A DNA stretch of 64,000 nucleotides from Shinella zoogloeoides (GTDB lineage: Bacteria; Pseudomonadota; Alphaproteobacteria; Rhizobiales; Rhizobiaceae), in assembly GCF_033705735.1 (NCBI RefSeq), contig NZ_CP131130.1, forward strand, positions 1,801,001 to 1,865,000, read 5' to 3'. Shown piece after piece: positions 41,284 to 53,424 of this stretch. Position numbers and translations under genes: made by a program. Position 1 is the first letter of the stretch. Each line of letters starts with the position of its first letter. A model generated the notes under the pieces. The model searched no databases and was not told where the DNA came from. It was given only the letters and a program-made list of their open reading frames with translations.

Positions 41284-41433
41284 GAATAATCCCCCTTCGA
41301 AGCCAATGCAGCAGGGCTTCGGCGCACTCTCGGTGCGCACGATCTCAGACAGTTTTGGATGAGCTTGCCGAAGGGGGAGAGGGAGTAGCGTGGCGTCGAT
41401 GCCGCACGCGAACTCCCCAGCAAGCTTGATGTA

Positions 41434-42408
41434 TCAGGCCGTTGCGCGGCCCAGGAATTCCTTCACCTCGTAGCCCGGGATGAAATTGCCGAGGCGCTTG
41501 ATCTCCCAGTGCAACATGATGCCAGAATGCTCCAGCACGCGGCTGCGCACGGTCTCACCGAGATATTCCAACTCGTAGCCGGTCGCCTGCCCCGTATTGA
41601 TCATGAAGTTGCAATGCATCGGCGACATCTGCGCGCCGCCGATCATCATGCCACGGCAACCCGCCTCGTCGATCAGCTTCCAGGCGGAATGGCCTTCCGG
41701 ATTCTTGAAGGTCGAGCCGCCGGTCTTCTCGCGGATCGGCTGCACGGTCTCGCGATGCTGGCGCACGGCGTCCATCTTCGCGCGAATCTCGTCCTTGTCA
41801 CCCGCCTGCCCCTCGAAGACGGCATGGGTGAAGATGAGGCCGGCGGGCGCGGCGGAATGGCGATAGGTATAGCCCATGTCCGCATTGCTCAGCACATGCG
41901 TGTTGCCCTTGCGGTCCACGGCATGAACCTCGGCGACGAGGTCCTTCGTCTCCCCGCCATTGGCGCCGGCATTCATGCGCAGCGCGCCGCCGATGGAACC
42001 GGGAATGCCGTAGTAGAACTCGAAGCCGGCAATGCCGTGATCGAGCGCCATGGCGGCGATGTTCTTGTCCGGGCAGATGCCGCCTGCCTTGATGCGATTC
42101 TCGCCGACGAGCTCGACATCGCCGAAGCCCTTGGCCGAAAGACGGATCACGACGCCCGGAATGCCGCCGTCGCGCACCAGCAGGTTCGAACCGACGCCCG
42201 TCACCGTCAGCGGCACCTCTTCCGGCAGCAGCTTGAGGAAGGTCGTAAGGTCCTCGACGTCATGCGGGTGGAACATCAGCTCGGCAAAGCCGCCGGCGCG
42301 GAACCACGTCACGCGATCCATCGGCGCATCCGGCGTCAGGCGGCCGCGAACGTCCTTGATACCCTCGCCCAGCGACGCCAGAAGTTTTGCCCCGTCAACC
42401 GTCTTCAT
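41434..42408 (-). CDS. murB: UDP-N-acetylenolpyruvoylglucosamine reductase
   Basis: MurB reduces UDP-GlcNAc-enolpyruvate to UDP-MurNAc with FAD and NADPH. The 324-residue product is of the type II family. The FAD-binding motifs [12 protein letters not shown] and [13 protein letters not shown], the [17 protein letters not shown] segment and the catalytic [16 protein letters not shown] (Ser) are present. Its ATG overlaps the murC stop by four bases. Confidence 0.96.
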   Translation of the reverse strand: MKTVDGAKLLASLGEGIKDVRGRLTPDAPMDRVTWFRAGGFAELMFHPHDVEDLTTFLKLLPEEVPLTVTGVGSNLLVRDGGIPGVVIRLSAKGFGDVELVGENRIKAGGICPDKNIAAMALDHGIAGFEFYYGIPGSIGGALRMNAGANGGETKDLVAEVHAVDRKGNTHVLSNADMGYTYRHSAAPAGLIFTHAVFEGQAGDKDEIRAKMDAVRQHRETVQPIREKTGGSTFKNPEGHSAWKLIDEAGCRGMMIGGAQMSPMHCNFMINTGQATGYELEYLGETVRSRVLEHSGIMLHWEIKRLGNFIPGYEVKEFLGRATA

Positions 42409-43820
42409 GCCACCTCACCCGAAATGCCTGCCAGTTCCTTCGGCAGCGCCTGCGCCCAATACGTGATGCTGCCAGCCCCCAAGAGAACCACAAAGTCGCC
42501 CGGCTTTGCAATGCCGGCCACGAGAGGCGCCAGCGCCTCCGGCGCGGTCAGGAACCGCGCGTCGCGATGGCCGGCGGACTTGATGCGCGAAACCAGCTCC
42601 TCCGCGCTCACGCCGTCGATGGGGTCCTCGCCCGCCGCGTAGATCGGCGCGATCATGATCGTGTCGGCATCGTTGAAGCAGCCGGCGAATTCCTCGAAGA
42701 GGCTTGCCACGCGGCTGTAGCGATGCGGCTGGTGCACGGCGATGATGCGGCCCGAGCAGGCTTCGCGCGCGGCGCGCAGCACGGCCTTGATCTCGACCGG
42801 ATGGTGGCCGTAGTCGTCATAGACGTTCACGCCGTTCCAGCTTCCGGTGAAGGTGAAGCGGCGCTTGACGCCGCCGAAGCTCGCCAGCCCCTTGGCGATC
42901 GCCTCCGGCGTAATGCCGAGACGCTGGGCGACGGCGATGGCGGCGGTCGCGTTGGAAACGTTGTGGCGGCCGGGCATCGGCAGGCGCAGATCCTTCATGG
43001 AAATCACTTGGCCGGTGCGGCGGCGGCGGATCTCCACGTCGAAGATGGAGGTCGCGCCGTCCATGCGGATATTGGAAAAGCGCACGTCCGCCTGCGGGTT
43101 CTCGCCATAGGTGATGACCTTGCGGTCCTCGATGCGGCTGACCATCGACTGCACTTCGGGATGATCGAGGCACATGACGCCGAAGCCGTAGAACGGCACG
43201 TTCTCGACGAACTGGCGGAAGGCCGCGCGCACGGCGTCGAAATTGCCGTAATGGTCGAGATGTTCGGGGTCGATATTGGTGACGACGGCGACGTCCGCCG
43301 GCAGCTTGAGGAAGGTGCCGTCCGATTCGTCGGCCTCCACCACCATCCACTCGCCCTCGCCCATGCGGGCATTGGTGCCGTAGGCGTTAATGATGCCGCC
43401 ATTGATGACGGTCGGGTCGAGCCCGCCTGCTTCGAGAAGCGTCGCGACCATCGAGGTCGTCGTCGTCTTGCCGTGCGTGCCGCCGATGGCGATGGCGTTG
43501 CGGAAGCGCATCAGCTCGGCGAGCATTTCCGCGCGGCGCACGACCGGCAGCAGCTTTTCGCGCGCCGCGACGAGTTCCGGATTGCTCTTCCTGATGGCGG
43601 TCGACACGACGACGACTTCCGCGTCGCCGAGGTTTTCCGCCCTGTGGCCGACGAAGACCTCGATGCCCTTGTCGCGCAGGCGCTGCACATTGGCGCTGTC
43701 CGACTGGTCGGAGCCCTGCACGCGATGGCCGAGATTGTGCAGCACCTCGGCGATGCCGCTCATGCCGATGCCGCCAATGCCGATGAAATGAACGAGCCCT
43801 ATGCTCTGCGGCATCTTCAT
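42405..43820 (-). CDS. murC: UDP-N-acetylmuramate--L-alanine ligase
   Basis: MurC adds L-Ala to UDP-MurNAc. The 471-residue Mur ligase shows the UDP-binding [17 protein letters not shown], the ATP site [16 protein letters not shown], the metal/carbamate region [11 protein letters not shown], and the C-terminal domain with [15 protein letters not shown] and HQPHRYSR, the usual MurC signatures. It overlaps murG and murB by four bases each, so the three are translationally coupled. Confidence 0.97.
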   Translation of the reverse strand: MKMPQSIGLVHFIGIGGIGMSGIAEVLHNLGHRVQGSDQSDSANVQRLRDKGIEVFVGHRAENLGDAEVVVVSTAIRKSNPELVAAREKLLPVVRRAEMLAELMRFRNAIAIGGTHGKTTTTSMVATLLEAGGLDPTVINGGIINAYGTNARMGEGEWMVVEADESDGTFLKLPADVAVVTNIDPEHLDHYGNFDAVRAAFRQFVENVPFYGFGVMCLDHPEVQSMVSRIEDRKVITYGENPQADVRFSNIRMDGATSIFDVEIRRRRTGQVISMKDLRLPMPGRHNVSNATAAIAVAQRLGITPEAIAKGLASFGGVKRRFTFTGSWNGVNVYDDYGHHPVEIKAVLRAAREACSGRIIAVHQPHRYSRVASLFEEFAGCFNDADTIMIAPIYAAGEDPIDGVSAEELVSRIKSAGHRDARFLTAPEALAPLVAGIAKPGDFVVLLGAGSITYWAQALPKELAGISGEVA

Positions 43821-44938
43821 GGCCGTTCTCCCTTGAATTGTGCGATCGTCTTGCCGCCCGCAATAGCCTCAACCATCAGGGCGAGCAAGCGCGCGGCGTC
43901 CGGTTTGCCCGCCTTTCTGGCATTCGCGGCCATCGCCGCCATGCGCGAAGGGTCGTGCATCGCCTTGGAGACGATGCCGGCAAGGCGCTCCGTCGAAAGC
44001 TCGGACTGGGCGATCACCTTCGCCCCGCCGCCGGCGGCAAGCGCCGCGGCATTGGCCGCCTGGTCATGGTCGAGCGCGTAAGGGTAAGGCACGAGGATGG
44101 AGGGCCGGCCGATGACCGAGACTTCCGAGACCGTCGAGGCGCCCGAACGGCTGATGACGAGATGGGCGTGGCCGATGCGCGCGGCCATGTCGGTGAAGAA
44201 GGGCGAGACGTCGGCTGGAATGCCGAGATCGGCATAGGAGCGCACCACCTCGTCGCGGTCTTCCGGCCGCGCCTGCTGGGTGATCCTCAGCCGCGCCCGA
44301 TCCTGCGGCTCCAGCGCGGCGATCGCCGAGGGAATGGCCTTGGAGAAGAACTGCGCGCCCTGGCTGCCGCCGAAGACGACGAGGCGGAATTCACCGTCCG
44401 CCGAGGCCTCATAGGGAATGGCCGATGCGTCCAGCACGGCCGGGCGCACGGGATTGCCCGTCGTCACCGTCTTTTCCGAATATTGGCCGCCCGTCTCGGG
44501 CAGGAAGCCGCCGGCGATAGCCTTCACGCGAGCGGCAAGCACCTTGTTGGCACGGCCCATCACGGCGTTCTGCTCGTGGATCATCGAGGGGATGCCCATG
44601 CCGGTCGCGGCAAGCAGCGGCGGCAGGGTCGGATAGCCGCCGAAGCCGACGACGACCTTCGGCCGCAGCCGCGCCATCAGCCTGCGCGCGGCGCGAATGC
44701 CTTTCCAGAGGGTCAGAAGCGAGCGGACGACGCTGACCGGGTTCTTCGAGCCGATGGTGGCGGAGGGAACGACATGGATCTCGTCCGCCGGGAACTTGCC
44801 GGCAAATCGCTCGGCCCTGCTGTCGGTGACGAGATGGACCGACCAGCCGCCGGCCTTCAGCTCATGCGCCAGCGCCTCTGCCGGAAAGAGATGGCCGCCG
44901 GTGCCGCCGGCGGCGAGAAGAACGATGCCCTTGTCCAT
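43817..44938 (-). CDS. murG: Lipid II-forming GlcNAc transferase MurG
   Basis: MurG transfers GlcNAc onto lipid I at the inner face of the membrane. The GT-B product has 373 residues. The N-terminal G-loop [43 protein letters not shown] and the donor-site segments [16 protein letters not shown] and [11 protein letters not shown] are all present. It lies nine bases after ftsW. Confidence 0.97.
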   Translation of the reverse strand: MDKGIVLLAAGGTGGHLFPAEALAHELKAGGWSVHLVTDSRAERFAGKFPADEIHVVPSATIGSKNPVSVVRSLLTLWKGIRAARRLMARLRPKVVVGFGGYPTLPPLLAATGMGIPSMIHEQNAVMGRANKVLAARVKAIAGGFLPETGGQYSEKTVTTGNPVRPAVLDASAIPYEASADGEFRLVVFGGSQGAQFFSKAIPSAIAALEPQDRARLRITQQARPEDRDEVVRSYADLGIPADVSPFFTDMAARIGHAHLVISRSGASTVSEVSVIGRPSILVPYPYALDHDQAANAAALAAGGGAKVIAQSELSTERLAGIVSKAMHDPSRMAAMAANARKAGKPDAARLLALMVEAIAGGKTIAQFKGERP

Positions 44939-44947
44939 TCAAAACCC

Positions 44948-46102
44948 TTATTCAGCGGGCGCCACGATGCCGCCGCGGAAGAGGCTGCGCTCGGAGGCGC
45001 GCTTTTCCGGCCGGTGACGGGTCAGCGCCAGGATGAAGCCGGCCGTCACGCAGATCGCGATCATCGACGAGCCGCCATAGGAGATCAGCGGCAGCGTCAT
45101 GCCCTTGGCCGGCAGCAGCTCCAGATTCACGCCGATATTGATCATCGACTGGATGCCGATCTGCAGCACGAGGCCGGCAACGGCAAAGCGCGTGAAATCG
45201 TTGCGCTCCTTGAAGGCATGATTGAGGCCGCGCATCACCACGAAGGCGAAGACCAGCACGATGGCCATGCAGAAGACGATGCCGAATTCCTCGGCCGCGA
45301 CCGAGAAGATGAAGTCGGTGTGGCTGTCCGGGATGATGCGCTTGACGATGCCCTCGCCCGGTCCCTGGCCGAACCAGTCGCCGCGAATGATGGCTTCCCG
45401 CGCCGTGTCCATCTGGAACGTGTCGCCCTCGCCGGTCATGAACTTGTCGATACGCGCCGCCACGTGCGGCAGCAGCGTATAGGCCGTCAGGAGGCCGCCG
45501 ACGCCCGCCCCGCCGAGGATGATGATCCACAGCCACGGCATGCCCGCCATGAAGAACATGCCGCCCCAGACGGAGGCGGTCAGGATCGTCTGGCCGAGGT
45601 CGGGCTGGGCGACGAGCAGCGCCGCGACGATGCCGAAGAGGATGATGGCGAAGAGGTTGCCGGGGATTTCCGGCTGGCGCGCATGCTCGGCGAAGAGCCA
45701 GGCGCAGATCACCACGAAGGCCGGCTTCATGAATTCCGAAGGCTGGATGGAAAGGCTGCCGATGGAGATCCAGCGCCGCGAGCCCTTGACCTCGACGCCG
45801 AAGAACAGCGCCAGCACCATGGCCGCGAGCGAGACGATGAGAAGGATCATCGCCGCCCGCCGCACCTGCCGGGGCGACATGAACGAAATGCCGAGCATGA
45901 TGCCGATGGCCGGGATGAGGAAGAAGGCGTGGCGCCGGACGAAGTGGAAGCTGTCGAGGCCGATGCGCTCGGCGACGGCGGGGCTCGCCGCGAAGGACAG
46001 CATGAAGCCGAGGCCCATCAGGAGGATGAAGGCCGCGAGGAAGAACCGGTCTATCGTCCAGAACCAGTCCGCCAATGCACCACGTTCGGCACGACTAACC
46101 AT
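44948..46102 (-). CDS. ftsW: Septal peptidoglycan glycosyltransferase FtsW
   Basis: FtsW is the SEDS-family polymerase of the septum, with about ten membrane helices in 384 residues. SEDS motifs are visible: GSRRWISIGSLSIQPSEFMK, VAQPDLGQTILTASVWGGMF and the C-terminal LPLISYGGSSMIAICV. It pairs with the transpeptidase FtsI encoded upstream in the same cluster. It is spaced 14 bases after murD. Confidence 0.97.
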   Translation of the reverse strand: MVSRAERGALADWFWTIDRFFLAAFILLMGLGFMLSFAASPAVAERIGLDSFHFVRRHAFFLIPAIGIMLGISFMSPRQVRRAAMILLIVSLAAMVLALFFGVEVKGSRRWISIGSLSIQPSEFMKPAFVVICAWLFAEHARQPEIPGNLFAIILFGIVAALLVAQPDLGQTILTASVWGGMFFMAGMPWLWIIILGGAGVGGLLTAYTLLPHVAARIDKFMTGEGDTFQMDTAREAIIRGDWFGQGPGEGIVKRIIPDSHTDFIFSVAAEEFGIVFCMAIVLVFAFVVMRGLNHAFKERNDFTRFAVAGLVLQIGIQSMINIGVNLELLPAKGMTLPLISYGGSSMIAICVTAGFILALTRHRPEKRASERSLFRGGIVAPAE

Positions 46103-46116
46103 GTCTCTTTCCTCGT

Positions 46117-47514
46117 TTAAATTTCCACCAGCATGGACACGCCCGGCAGCGCCGCCACGTGTTTCACGAAGGCGTCGCCCCTGACTTCAAAATTCTTGTA
46201 CTGGTCGAAGCTTGCGCAAGCCGGGGATAGAAGAACGGCGACCGGGCCGCCGCCGTCCCTTTCGGCATCCGCCGCCGCATCGGCCACCGCCCGTTCCAGC
46301 GTGCCGGCGATCTCGAAGGGCACCGCCTCGCCGAGCGTCGCGGCGAAAGCCGGCGCCGCCTCGCCGATGAGATAGGCCTTGGCGATCCTCGGGAAGAAGC
46401 CGCCGAGGGTGGAAATGCCCCCCTCCTTCGGCACGCCGCCGGCGATCCAGTATATGCGCTCGAAGCTCGACAGCGCGGGCGCCGCCGCATCGGCATTCGT
46501 CGCCTTGGAATCGTTGACGAAGAGCGCGTCGCCCTTGCGGCCGACCGGCTGCATGCGATGCTTGAGGCCGGGGAACGAGGCAAGGCCCGCGCGGATTTCC
46601 GTTTCCCCGAGCCCGACGGCAAGGCAGGCCGCGACGGCAGCCGCCGCGTTCTGCGCATTGTGGCTGCCGCGCAGCGTCTGGATGGCGGAAAGATCGGCGA
46701 TCTCGCGGGAGGTTCCGCCCTGCGCCAGGAGGAGCCGCGAACCGTCGGCATGGATGCCGTCGGCGACGACGTTGCGCCGGGAGATGCGCACGACCTTCGT
46801 GCCGGCCCGCTCGATGCGGTCGGCGATCATCGCGCAGAACGTATCGTCGACGCCGACGATGGCCGTGCGGCTGCCGGCGACGAGCCGTTCCTTGACATCG
46901 GCATAGTGCTGCATCGTGCCGTGACGGTCGAGATGGTCGGGCGTGAGGTTCAGCAGGATGCCGGCGGAGGGGTTCAGCGTCGGCGCGAGGTCGATCTGGT
47001 AGGACGAGCACTCGACCACGTAGAAGCGGCCCGCCTTCGGCGGATCGAGCGTCAGCACGGCCGTGCCGATATTGCCGCCGAGCTGCGTGTCACGGCCGCT
47101 CGCCCGAAGGATATGGGCGATCAGCGCCGTGGTGGTCGACTTGCCGTTGGTGCCGGTGATGGCGATGAAGGGGCAATCGGGCGCCTGCGCCCGGCGCTCG
47201 CGCACGAAGAGCTCGACGTCACCGATAATCTCGACGCCCGCGGCGCGCGCAAGGTCCGCGCTCCAGTGGGGCTTGGGATGGGTCAGCGGCACGCCGGGCG
47301 ACAGCACCAGCGCGTCGATGCCCTTCCAGTCGAGCGTGCGCAGGTCCGCGGTCCGGATGCCGGCGGTGGACGCGTTCTCGACGCTCGCGGGATTGTCGTC
47401 CCAGGCGGTCACGTTCGCGCCGCCCGCGGCTAGCGCCATTGCCGTCGCAAGGCCCGAGCCGCCGAGCCCGAAGAGCGCGACCGACTTTCCCTTGAAGGTG
47501 GTGACGGGGATCAT
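46117..47514 (-). CDS. murD: UDP-N-acetylmuramoyl-L-alanine--D-glutamate ligase
   Basis: MurD adds D-Glu to the muropeptide precursor. The 465-residue product has the N-terminal [18 protein letters not shown], the ATP loop [18 protein letters not shown], the [14 protein letters not shown] metal region and the C-terminal domain with [13 protein letters not shown] and [19 protein letters not shown]. The start at 47514 is six bases after the mraY stop. Confidence 0.97.
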   Translation of the reverse strand: MIPVTTFKGKSVALFGLGGSGLATAMALAAGGANVTAWDDNPASVENASTAGIRTADLRTLDWKGIDALVLSPGVPLTHPKPHWSADLARAAGVEIIGDVELFVRERRAQAPDCPFIAITGTNGKSTTTALIAHILRASGRDTQLGGNIGTAVLTLDPPKAGRFYVVECSSYQIDLAPTLNPSAGILLNLTPDHLDRHGTMQHYADVKERLVAGSRTAIVGVDDTFCAMIADRIERAGTKVVRISRRNVVADGIHADGSRLLLAQGGTSREIADLSAIQTLRGSHNAQNAAAAVAACLAVGLGETEIRAGLASFPGLKHRMQPVGRKGDALFVNDSKATNADAAAPALSSFERIYWIAGGVPKEGGISTLGGFFPRIAKAYLIGEAAPAFAATLGEAVPFEIAGTLERAVADAAADAERDGGGPVAVLLSPACASFDQYKNFEVRGDAFVKHVAALPGVSMLVEI

Positions 47515-47520
47515 GGCGCC

Positions 47521-48621
47521 TTACCGCAGCTTCAGCGTCGAAAGGCCGACCAGCGCCAGCACGACGGAGATGATCCAGAAGCGGATCACCACCTGGCTTT
47601 CCGTCCAGCCCTTCTTCTCGAAATGGTGGTGGATCGGCGCCATGAGGAAGACGCGCTTGCCCGTGAGCTTGAACGAGGCGACCTGGATGATGACCGACAG
47701 CGTCTCCATGACGAAGAGGCCGCCGATGATGGCCATGACGATCTCGTGCTTGGTGGCGACGGCGACGGTGCCGATGAGGCCCCCGAGTGCCAGGGAGCCG
47801 GTATCGCCCATGAAAATGGCGGCCGGCGGCGCGTTGAACCACAGGAAGCCGAGGCCGGCGCCGATGACGGCGCCGAGCACCACGGCAAGCTCGCCCGTGC
47901 CGGGCACGAAATGGATCTGCAGATAGTTCGCGAAGACCGCGTTACCGGCGAGATAGGCGATGAGGCCGAAGGCCGCGGCCGAGATCATCACCGGCACGGT
48001 GGCAAGGCCGTCGAGGCCGTCCGTCAGGTTCACCGCATTGCCGGCCGCCACGATGACGAAGCCGCCGAACAGCACGAAGAAGATGCCGAGATTGACCAGC
48101 ATGTCCTTGAAGAACGGGAAGGTGATCGAGGAGCCGAAGGTCGAGCCCGCCGCGCCCGCCGACAGCGTGGCATGCATCATGAAATAGGTGGCGATGCCGG
48201 CGATGACGAATTCGAGGCCGAGGCGCGCCTTGCCGGAAAAGCCTTTTTCCGTCTGCTTGGTGACCTTGAGGTAGTCGTCGTAGAAGCCGATGGCGCCGAA
48301 GCCGAGCGTGACGAGCAGCGTCGCCACCACATAGACGTTGGAAAGGTCGGCCCAGAGCAGCGCGCTGCCGACGATGCCGGCAAGGATCATCAGGCCGCCC
48401 ATTGTGGGCGTTCCGGCCTTCTTGAAATGCGTCTGCGGCCCGTCGGCGCGGATCGGCTGGCCCTTGCCCTGGCGGATGCGCAGCGACGAGATGATCATCG
48501 GGCCGAACAGGAAGACGATGGTGGCCGAGGTGAACAGCGCAGCGCCGGTCCGGAAGGTAATGTAGCGGAACAGGTTGAACACCTGGATGGTGTTCGCCAG
48601 CTCGACGAGCCAAAGCAGCAT
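47521..48621 (-). CDS. mraY: Phospho-N-acetylmuramoyl-pentapeptide transferase
   Basis: MraY transfers phospho-MurNAc-pentapeptide to undecaprenyl phosphate, making lipid I. It has ten membrane helices in 366 residues. Signatures are [13 protein letters not shown], the catalytic [31 protein letters not shown] and [11 protein letters not shown]. The start at 48621 has GGGTGA upstream; a longer upstream frame is rejected. It is separated from murF by 119 bases without further genes. Confidence 0.97.
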   Translation of the reverse strand: MLLWLVELANTIQVFNLFRYITFRTGAALFTSATIVFLFGPMIISSLRIRQGKGQPIRADGPQTHFKKAGTPTMGGLMILAGIVGSALLWADLSNVYVVATLLVTLGFGAIGFYDDYLKVTKQTEKGFSGKARLGLEFVIAGIATYFMMHATLSAGAAGSTFGSSITFPFFKDMLVNLGIFFVLFGGFVIVAAGNAVNLTDGLDGLATVPVMISAAAFGLIAYLAGNAVFANYLQIHFVPGTGELAVVLGAVIGAGLGFLWFNAPPAAIFMGDTGSLALGGLIGTVAVATKHEIVMAIIGGLFVMETLSVIIQVASFKLTGKRVFLMAPIHHHFEKKGWTESQVVIRFWIISVVLALVGLSTLKLR

Positions 48622-48740
48622 TGTCACCCTTTCCCCAAAAGGTTCTGTGAAGCATCCCGGCGTGACCGGCCGGCGATGAAAGCAGATCGCATAAAAGACG
48701 AGGTCCGGCGGGCGTCTGCCCGGCCGAACCTCCCACAATT

Positions 48741-50168
48741 CTAACGCTCCCTCTCCGGGAACGCCTCGTATTTGTCAAGCAGGGCCGCCACGATGCGGCT
48801 GAAGCCCGTGCCCTTCGATGATTTGACGACCAGCACGTCGCCCGGCTGCACGCCTTGCAGCGCATGGGCGGCCAGCTCGTCGGCGGTTTCACGGTAGTCG
48901 ATCTCGATGCCCTCGGGCAGCGCGTCGCGCAGCGCCGCCATGTCCGGGCCGGCGAGCCAGACGGTGCCGATGGCGGCCTCGAGCAGCGGTTCGGCAAGGC
49001 CGGCATGCACGGCGGGCGAATGCTCGCCCATCTCCAGCATGTCGCCGAGCACGGCGATGCGCCGGCCCCGGCCATGTGGCTCCGCATCGCGCAGCAGCGC
49101 GATCGCCGCGCGCATCGAGGCGGGATTGGCATTGTAGCTATCGTCGATCAGCGTGAACCAGCCGCCGTCCTTGGCCAGCCTGTAGCGCCGGCCCCGGCCC
49201 TTTTCCGCCTGCATGGCGGCAAGACCGGCCATCGCCTTCTCGATATCCCCGCCGGCAAGATGCACCGCGCCGAGCACGGCGACAGCGTTTTCGGCGATGT
49301 GGCGGCCCGGTGCGCCCATCGGCACTTCGAGCGTCTGCCGGCCGACCGCCGCGCGCAGCAGGCTGCCATCCGGCCCGCTGGTGAAATCGAGCAGGCGGAA
49401 CTCCGCCTGCGGATCGGCGCCGAAGCTGTGAATGTGCGAGACGCCGGCCTTGCGCGCCGCCGCTTCGAGGAAGGCATATTGCGCATTGTCACGGTTGAGG
49501 ATGGCGTGGCCGCCCGGCACGACGCCGTCGAAAATCTCCGCCTTGGCGGCGGCGATCTCCTCGAGGTCCCGGAAATTGCCGAGATGGGCCGGCGCGATGG
49601 TCGTGATCATCGCGATATGCGGGCGCACCATGGAAACCAGCGGACGGATCTCGCCCGCATGGTTCATGCCGATCTCGAAGATGCCGTAGTCGGTGGTCTC
49701 GGGCATGCGCGCCAGCGTCAGCGGCACGCCCCAATGGTTGTTGAACGAGGCGACGGACGCGTGCACGTTGCCCGAGGGCGAAAGCGCCTGGCGCAGCATC
49801 TCCTTGCTCGTCGTCTTGCCGACCGAGCCGGTGACGGCGATGATCCGCGCCGCCGTGCGGTCGCGCGCCGCGCAGCCGAGGTCGACGAGCGCCTGCAACA
49901 CATCCGGCACCACGATCATCGGCGTGACGAGACGGCCGAGCGCCGGCAGCTTGCCCTCGCTGACGACGAGCAGCGCCGCGCCGTTGGCGACGGCGAAGCT
50001 TGCGAAGTCATGGCCGTCGACGCGGTCACCCTTGATGGCGAAGAAGGCTTCGCCCGGCGCGATGGCGCGGCTGTCGATGGAAATGCCGGTCACGCCCTGC
50101 GGCATGTTGCCGATGGGACGGCCATGCACGGCTGCGAGCAGGTCAGCGGTGGTCCAGAGCCATGTCAC
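48741..50168 (-). CDS. murF: UDP-MurNAc-tripeptide--D-alanyl-D-alanine ligase
   Basis: MurF adds D-Ala-D-Ala, the product of DdlB, to the tripeptide precursor. The 475-residue product has the ATP site [32 protein letters not shown], the metal region IAPAHLGNF and [15 protein letters not shown]. Its ATG overlaps the murE stop by four bases. Confidence 0.97.
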   Translation of the reverse strand: MTWLWTTADLLAAVHGRPIGNMPQGVTGISIDSRAIAPGEAFFAIKGDRVDGHDFASFAVANGAALLVVSEGKLPALGRLVTPMIVVPDVLQALVDLGCAARDRTAARIIAVTGSVGKTTSKEMLRQALSPSGNVHASVASFNNHWGVPLTLARMPETTDYGIFEIGMNHAGEIRPLVSMVRPHIAMITTIAPAHLGNFRDLEEIAAAKAEIFDGVVPGGHAILNRDNAQYAFLEAAARKAGVSHIHSFGADPQAEFRLLDFTSGPDGSLLRAAVGRQTLEVPMGAPGRHIAENAVAVLGAVHLAGGDIEKAMAGLAAMQAEKGRGRRYRLAKDGGWFTLIDDSYNANPASMRAAIALLRDAEPHGRGRRIAVLGDMLEMGEHSPAVHAGLAEPLLEAAIGTVWLAGPDMAALRDALPEGIEIDYRETADELAAHALQGVQPGDVLVVKSSKGTGFSRIVAALLDKYEAFPERER

Positions 50169-51616
50169 CTGTCGAGTTCCTCCAGTGCCTTGCCGAGTTC
50201 GGCATGGTCGGAGAAGGGCAGCGTCACGGAGCCGACGGTCTGCCCCTCCTCATGCCCCTTGCCGGCGACGATCAGCGTATCGCCCGATTGCAGCATGCCG
50301 ACGGCGCTGCGGATCGCCTTGGCGCGGTCGCCGATCTCGGTCGCGCCCTTGGCAGCGGCCATGATCTCGGAGCGGATGACCTCGGGCACTTCCGAGCGCG
50401 GATTGTCGTCGGTGACGATGACCACGTCGGCAAGCCGCGTCGCGATCTCGCCCATGATGGGCCGCTTGCCCTTGTCGCGGTCGCCGCCGCAGCCGAAGAC
50501 CACGATGATGCGGCCCGTCGTGAAGGGACGCACGGAAGTCAGCACGTTCTCCAGCGCATCCGGCTTGTGCGCATAGTCGACATAGGCGAGCGCGCCGTTC
50601 CTGGCATGGCCGACAAGTTCGAGACGGCCGGACGCGCCGATCAGCTTTTCGAGTGCCGCCATGGCGACGGAAGCGGAAACGCCGGTCGACATGGCAAGGC
50701 CCGCCGCGACCAGCGCATTGGCCACCTGGAAATCGCCCGCCAGCGGAATGTGCACTTCATGGATATCGCCGCCGGCATGGATCTCGGCGGTCTGCTTGTG
50801 GCGGAAATGCTCGACGCGCTTCAAGGTAAGGTAATCGCCCTTGCGGCCGACCGTGCGCACATCGAGGCCGGCCTTGCGCGCGGCCTCGATCGCCGCGCCC
50901 GACCATTCGTCGTCGGCATAGATGACGGCGGGCGCGCCCTTCGGCAGCAGCGTATCGAAAAGCCGCATCTTGGAGGCCATGTAGTGCTCGACCGTCGGAT
51001 GGTAATCCATGTGGTCGCGGCCGAGATTGGTGAAGGCGCCGGCGGAAAGCCGCACGCCGTCGAGGCGCGACTGGTCGAGGCCGTGGCTGGAGGCTTCCAT
51101 GGCGGCATGGGTAACGCCGGCATCGGCAAGCTCGGCGAGCAGCGCATGCAGCGAGACCGGATCGGGCGTCGTCAGCGAGCCGTAGTCGTTGCGGCCGGGC
51201 GCGATGACGCCGGTCGTGCCGATCATCGCGGCCGGATGGCCGGCCTGCTCCCAGATCTGCCGCGTGAAGGAGGCGACGGAGGTCTTGCCGGCGGTGCCGG
51301 TGACGGCGACCATGGTCTCCGGCTGGCGGGCGTAGAAACGAGCGGCGGCCAGAGCCAGGAAGCGGCGCGGCTCGGCAACGGCGATGACCGGTACGGACGT
51401 CTCGATCTTCACACCCTCGGCGACGACGACGGCGGCTGCGCCCCGGGCCACGGCATCGGCGATGAAGGCGCTGCCGTCAGCCTTGGTGCCGGACAGGGCA
51501 ACGAAGAGGTCGCCGGGCTTGACCTTGCGGCTGTCGCTGGCGATGCCGGTCGCGTCTATCGCGGCTGCGGCGCCCAGGTCGTTGGTTTCGGGTCCGGCAA
51601 GGTCACTGATCTTCAT
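50165..51616 (-). CDS. murE: UDP-MurNAc-L-Ala-D-Glu--meso-diaminopimelate ligase
   Basis: MurE adds the third residue of the stem peptide. The product of about 483 residues has [19 protein letters not shown], the ATP site [18 protein letters not shown] and [10 protein letters not shown]. The TDDNPRSE motif marks meso-diaminopimelate specificity, as expected in a Gram-negative. The start at 51616 is chosen by family length; 23 extra codons upstream have no similarity. It follows ftsI by 65 bases. Confidence 0.96.
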   Translation of the reverse strand: MKISDLAGPETNDLGAAAAIDATGIASDSRKVKPGDLFVALSGTKADGSAFIADAVARGAAAVVVAEGVKIETSVPVIAVAEPRRFLALAAARFYARQPETMVAVTGTAGKTSVASFTRQIWEQAGHPAAMIGTTGVIAPGRNDYGSLTTPDPVSLHALLAELADAGVTHAAMEASSHGLDQSRLDGVRLSAGAFTNLGRDHMDYHPTVEHYMASKMRLFDTLLPKGAPAVIYADDEWSGAAIEAARKAGLDVRTVGRKGDYLTLKRVEHFRHKQTAEIHAGGDIHEVHIPLAGDFQVANALVAAGLAMSTGVSASVAMAALEKLIGASGRLELVGHARNGALAYVDYAHKPDALENVLTSVRPFTTGRIIVVFGCGGDRDKGKRPIMGEIATRLADVVIVTDDNPRSEVPEVIRSEIMAAAKGATEIGDRAKAIRSAVGMLQSGDTLIVAGKGHEEGQTVGSVTLPFSDHAELGKALEELDR

Positions 51617-51681
51617 TGTCCGCTCTGCTGCTTTTCGTTGGTAGCCGCTTCGCTCACGAATCGGCGTCCCGTCTTCTCCAT

Positions 51682-53424
51682 TCAATAAGACACAAGCAAG
51701 GCAGACCCGTCCTCACCAAATTTCGGCTTTACACCGAGAAGCGCGGCGGACCGGCGGATGATCTCGCCCACCATCGGCGCGGCGTTGAGGCCGGCGGTGC
51801 GTCCGCCGCCTTCGCCCGTCTGCGGCGCGTCGATGAAGGTGAGGACCACATATTGCGGATCGTCGATCGGGAAGCCCGAAAGGAAGGCGTTGAAGTTCTG
51901 CGTGTTGGAATAGCGCCCGCCGACGACCTTGTTGGCCGTGCCCGTCTTGCCGCCGACATTGAAGCCGGGAACGAGCGAGCGGCGGCCGGAACCGTCGTTC
52001 GCGTTGAGCTTGAAGAGGTAGCGCATGCTCTCGACCGTCGAGGGCTTGATGACCACCTTGGCGATCTCGTCGGCCTCCTCCCGCGTGCGCGGCAGGAAGG
52101 TCGGGTTGAGGAGCTTGCCGCCGTTGATGAGCGCGGCGCCGGCGACCGCCGTCTGCAGCGGCGTCGTGGAAACGCCGTGACCGAAGGAAATGGTGATCGA
52201 GTTGATCTTCTTCCACACATGCGGCTGGCTCGGGGTCTTCACCTCCGGCAACTCGGTATCCATGCGGGTCAAGAGCCCCATGCGGGTGAGGAATTCCTTG
52301 TGCCCTTCGATACCGATGACATCGGCCATCTTGGCCGTGCCGATATTGGAGGAATACTGGAAGATCTCCGGAACGGAGAGCACGCGATGCTTGCCGTGGA
52401 AGTCCTTGATGGTGAAGCCGCCGATGCGGATCGGCGCGCGGGCGTCGAAGCTGTCGGTGATCTTCACCTTGCCGGAATCGAGCGCCATGGCGGTGGTGAA
52501 GCTCTTGAAGGTCGAACCCATCTCGAACGTGCCGTTCGACATGCGGTTCATCCAGCCTTCCTTCGCGCCCTCCGCCGGATTGTTCGGGTCGTAGTCCGGA
52601 TAGGAGGCCATGGCGAGCACTTCGCCGGTATGCACGTCGAGCACGACGGCGCCGGCGGCCAGCGCCTTGTAGCGCTCCATGCCGTCCTTGACGACTTCGC
52701 GCACGATCGCCTGCACGCGCAGGTCGATGGAAAGCCGCACCGGCTCCAGCTTGGCGTCGCTCGTCATGCCGATGGCGGCAAGGTCGGCAAGGCCCTGGTT
52801 GTCGATATAGCGCTCCATGCCGGCAATGCCGCGGTTGTCGATATTGACGTGGCCGACGATGTGCGAGGCGGTGGCGCCGCCCGGATAGAAGCGGCGCTTT
52901 TCCGGCCGGAAGCCGATGCCGGGAATGCCGAGCGCGAGGATGCGGCTCTGCTGCTTGGGGGTGAGCTGGCGCTTCAGCCACTGGAAGCGGGACTTGGAGG
53001 TGAGCTTGCGGTAGATGCCGCGGCGGTCGAGGTCCGGCAGCACGGTGGCGAGCATTTCCACCGCCTCGTCCGCATCGACGATCTTGTGCGGCTCGGCATA
53101 GAGCGAGACGGTGCGGATGTCGGTGGCGAGGATCTCGCCGTTGCGGTCGACGATGTCGGGGCGCGAGGCCATCAGGTGGTCGGCCGGGCCGATGCTGGAG
53201 ACGGTCTCGGTGGAGGCCATGCCGTACTGGACGAGCCGGCCGCCGATCACCGCATAGGCCATGCCGAAGCAGCAGATCATCACCGCGACGCGGCTGCGGG
53301 CCTGCGAGCCCGAGCGCTTGCGCGTGCCCTCGAAGGCCTGGCCACCGGTCCTGGCGTTGTTGTTGCCGCCGGCGTTGAAATGCGCCTTGCTCTTGACGTC
53401 CATGATGCGGGAGAGAAACGACAT
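51682..53424 (-). CDS. ftsI: Septal peptidoglycan transpeptidase FtsI (PBP3)
   Basis: FtsI is the division-specific class B penicillin-binding protein, 580 residues. A cytoplasmic tail of about 45 residues precedes one membrane helix, then the pedestal domain and the transpeptidase domain. The active-site triad is intact: STFKS (Ser nucleophile), YSSN (SxN) and KTGT. The ATG shares one base with the ftsL stop codon. Confidence 0.96.
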   Translation of the reverse strand: MSFLSRIMDVKSKAHFNAGGNNNARTGGQAFEGTRKRSGSQARSRVAVMICCFGMAYAVIGGRLVQYGMASTETVSSIGPADHLMASRPDIVDRNGEILATDIRTVSLYAEPHKIVDADEAVEMLATVLPDLDRRGIYRKLTSKSRFQWLKRQLTPKQQSRILALGIPGIGFRPEKRRFYPGGATASHIVGHVNIDNRGIAGMERYIDNQGLADLAAIGMTSDAKLEPVRLSIDLRVQAIVREVVKDGMERYKALAAGAVVLDVHTGEVLAMASYPDYDPNNPAEGAKEGWMNRMSNGTFEMGSTFKSFTTAMALDSGKVKITDSFDARAPIRIGGFTIKDFHGKHRVLSVPEIFQYSSNIGTAKMADVIGIEGHKEFLTRMGLLTRMDTELPEVKTPSQPHVWKKINSITISFGHGVSTTPLQTAVAGAALINGGKLLNPTFLPRTREEADEIAKVVIKPSTVESMRYLFKLNANDGSGRRSLVPGFNVGGKTGTANKVVGGRYSNTQNFNAFLSGFPIDDPQYVVLTFIDAPQTGEGGGRTAGLNAAPMVGEIIRRSAALLGVKPKFGEDGSALLVSY

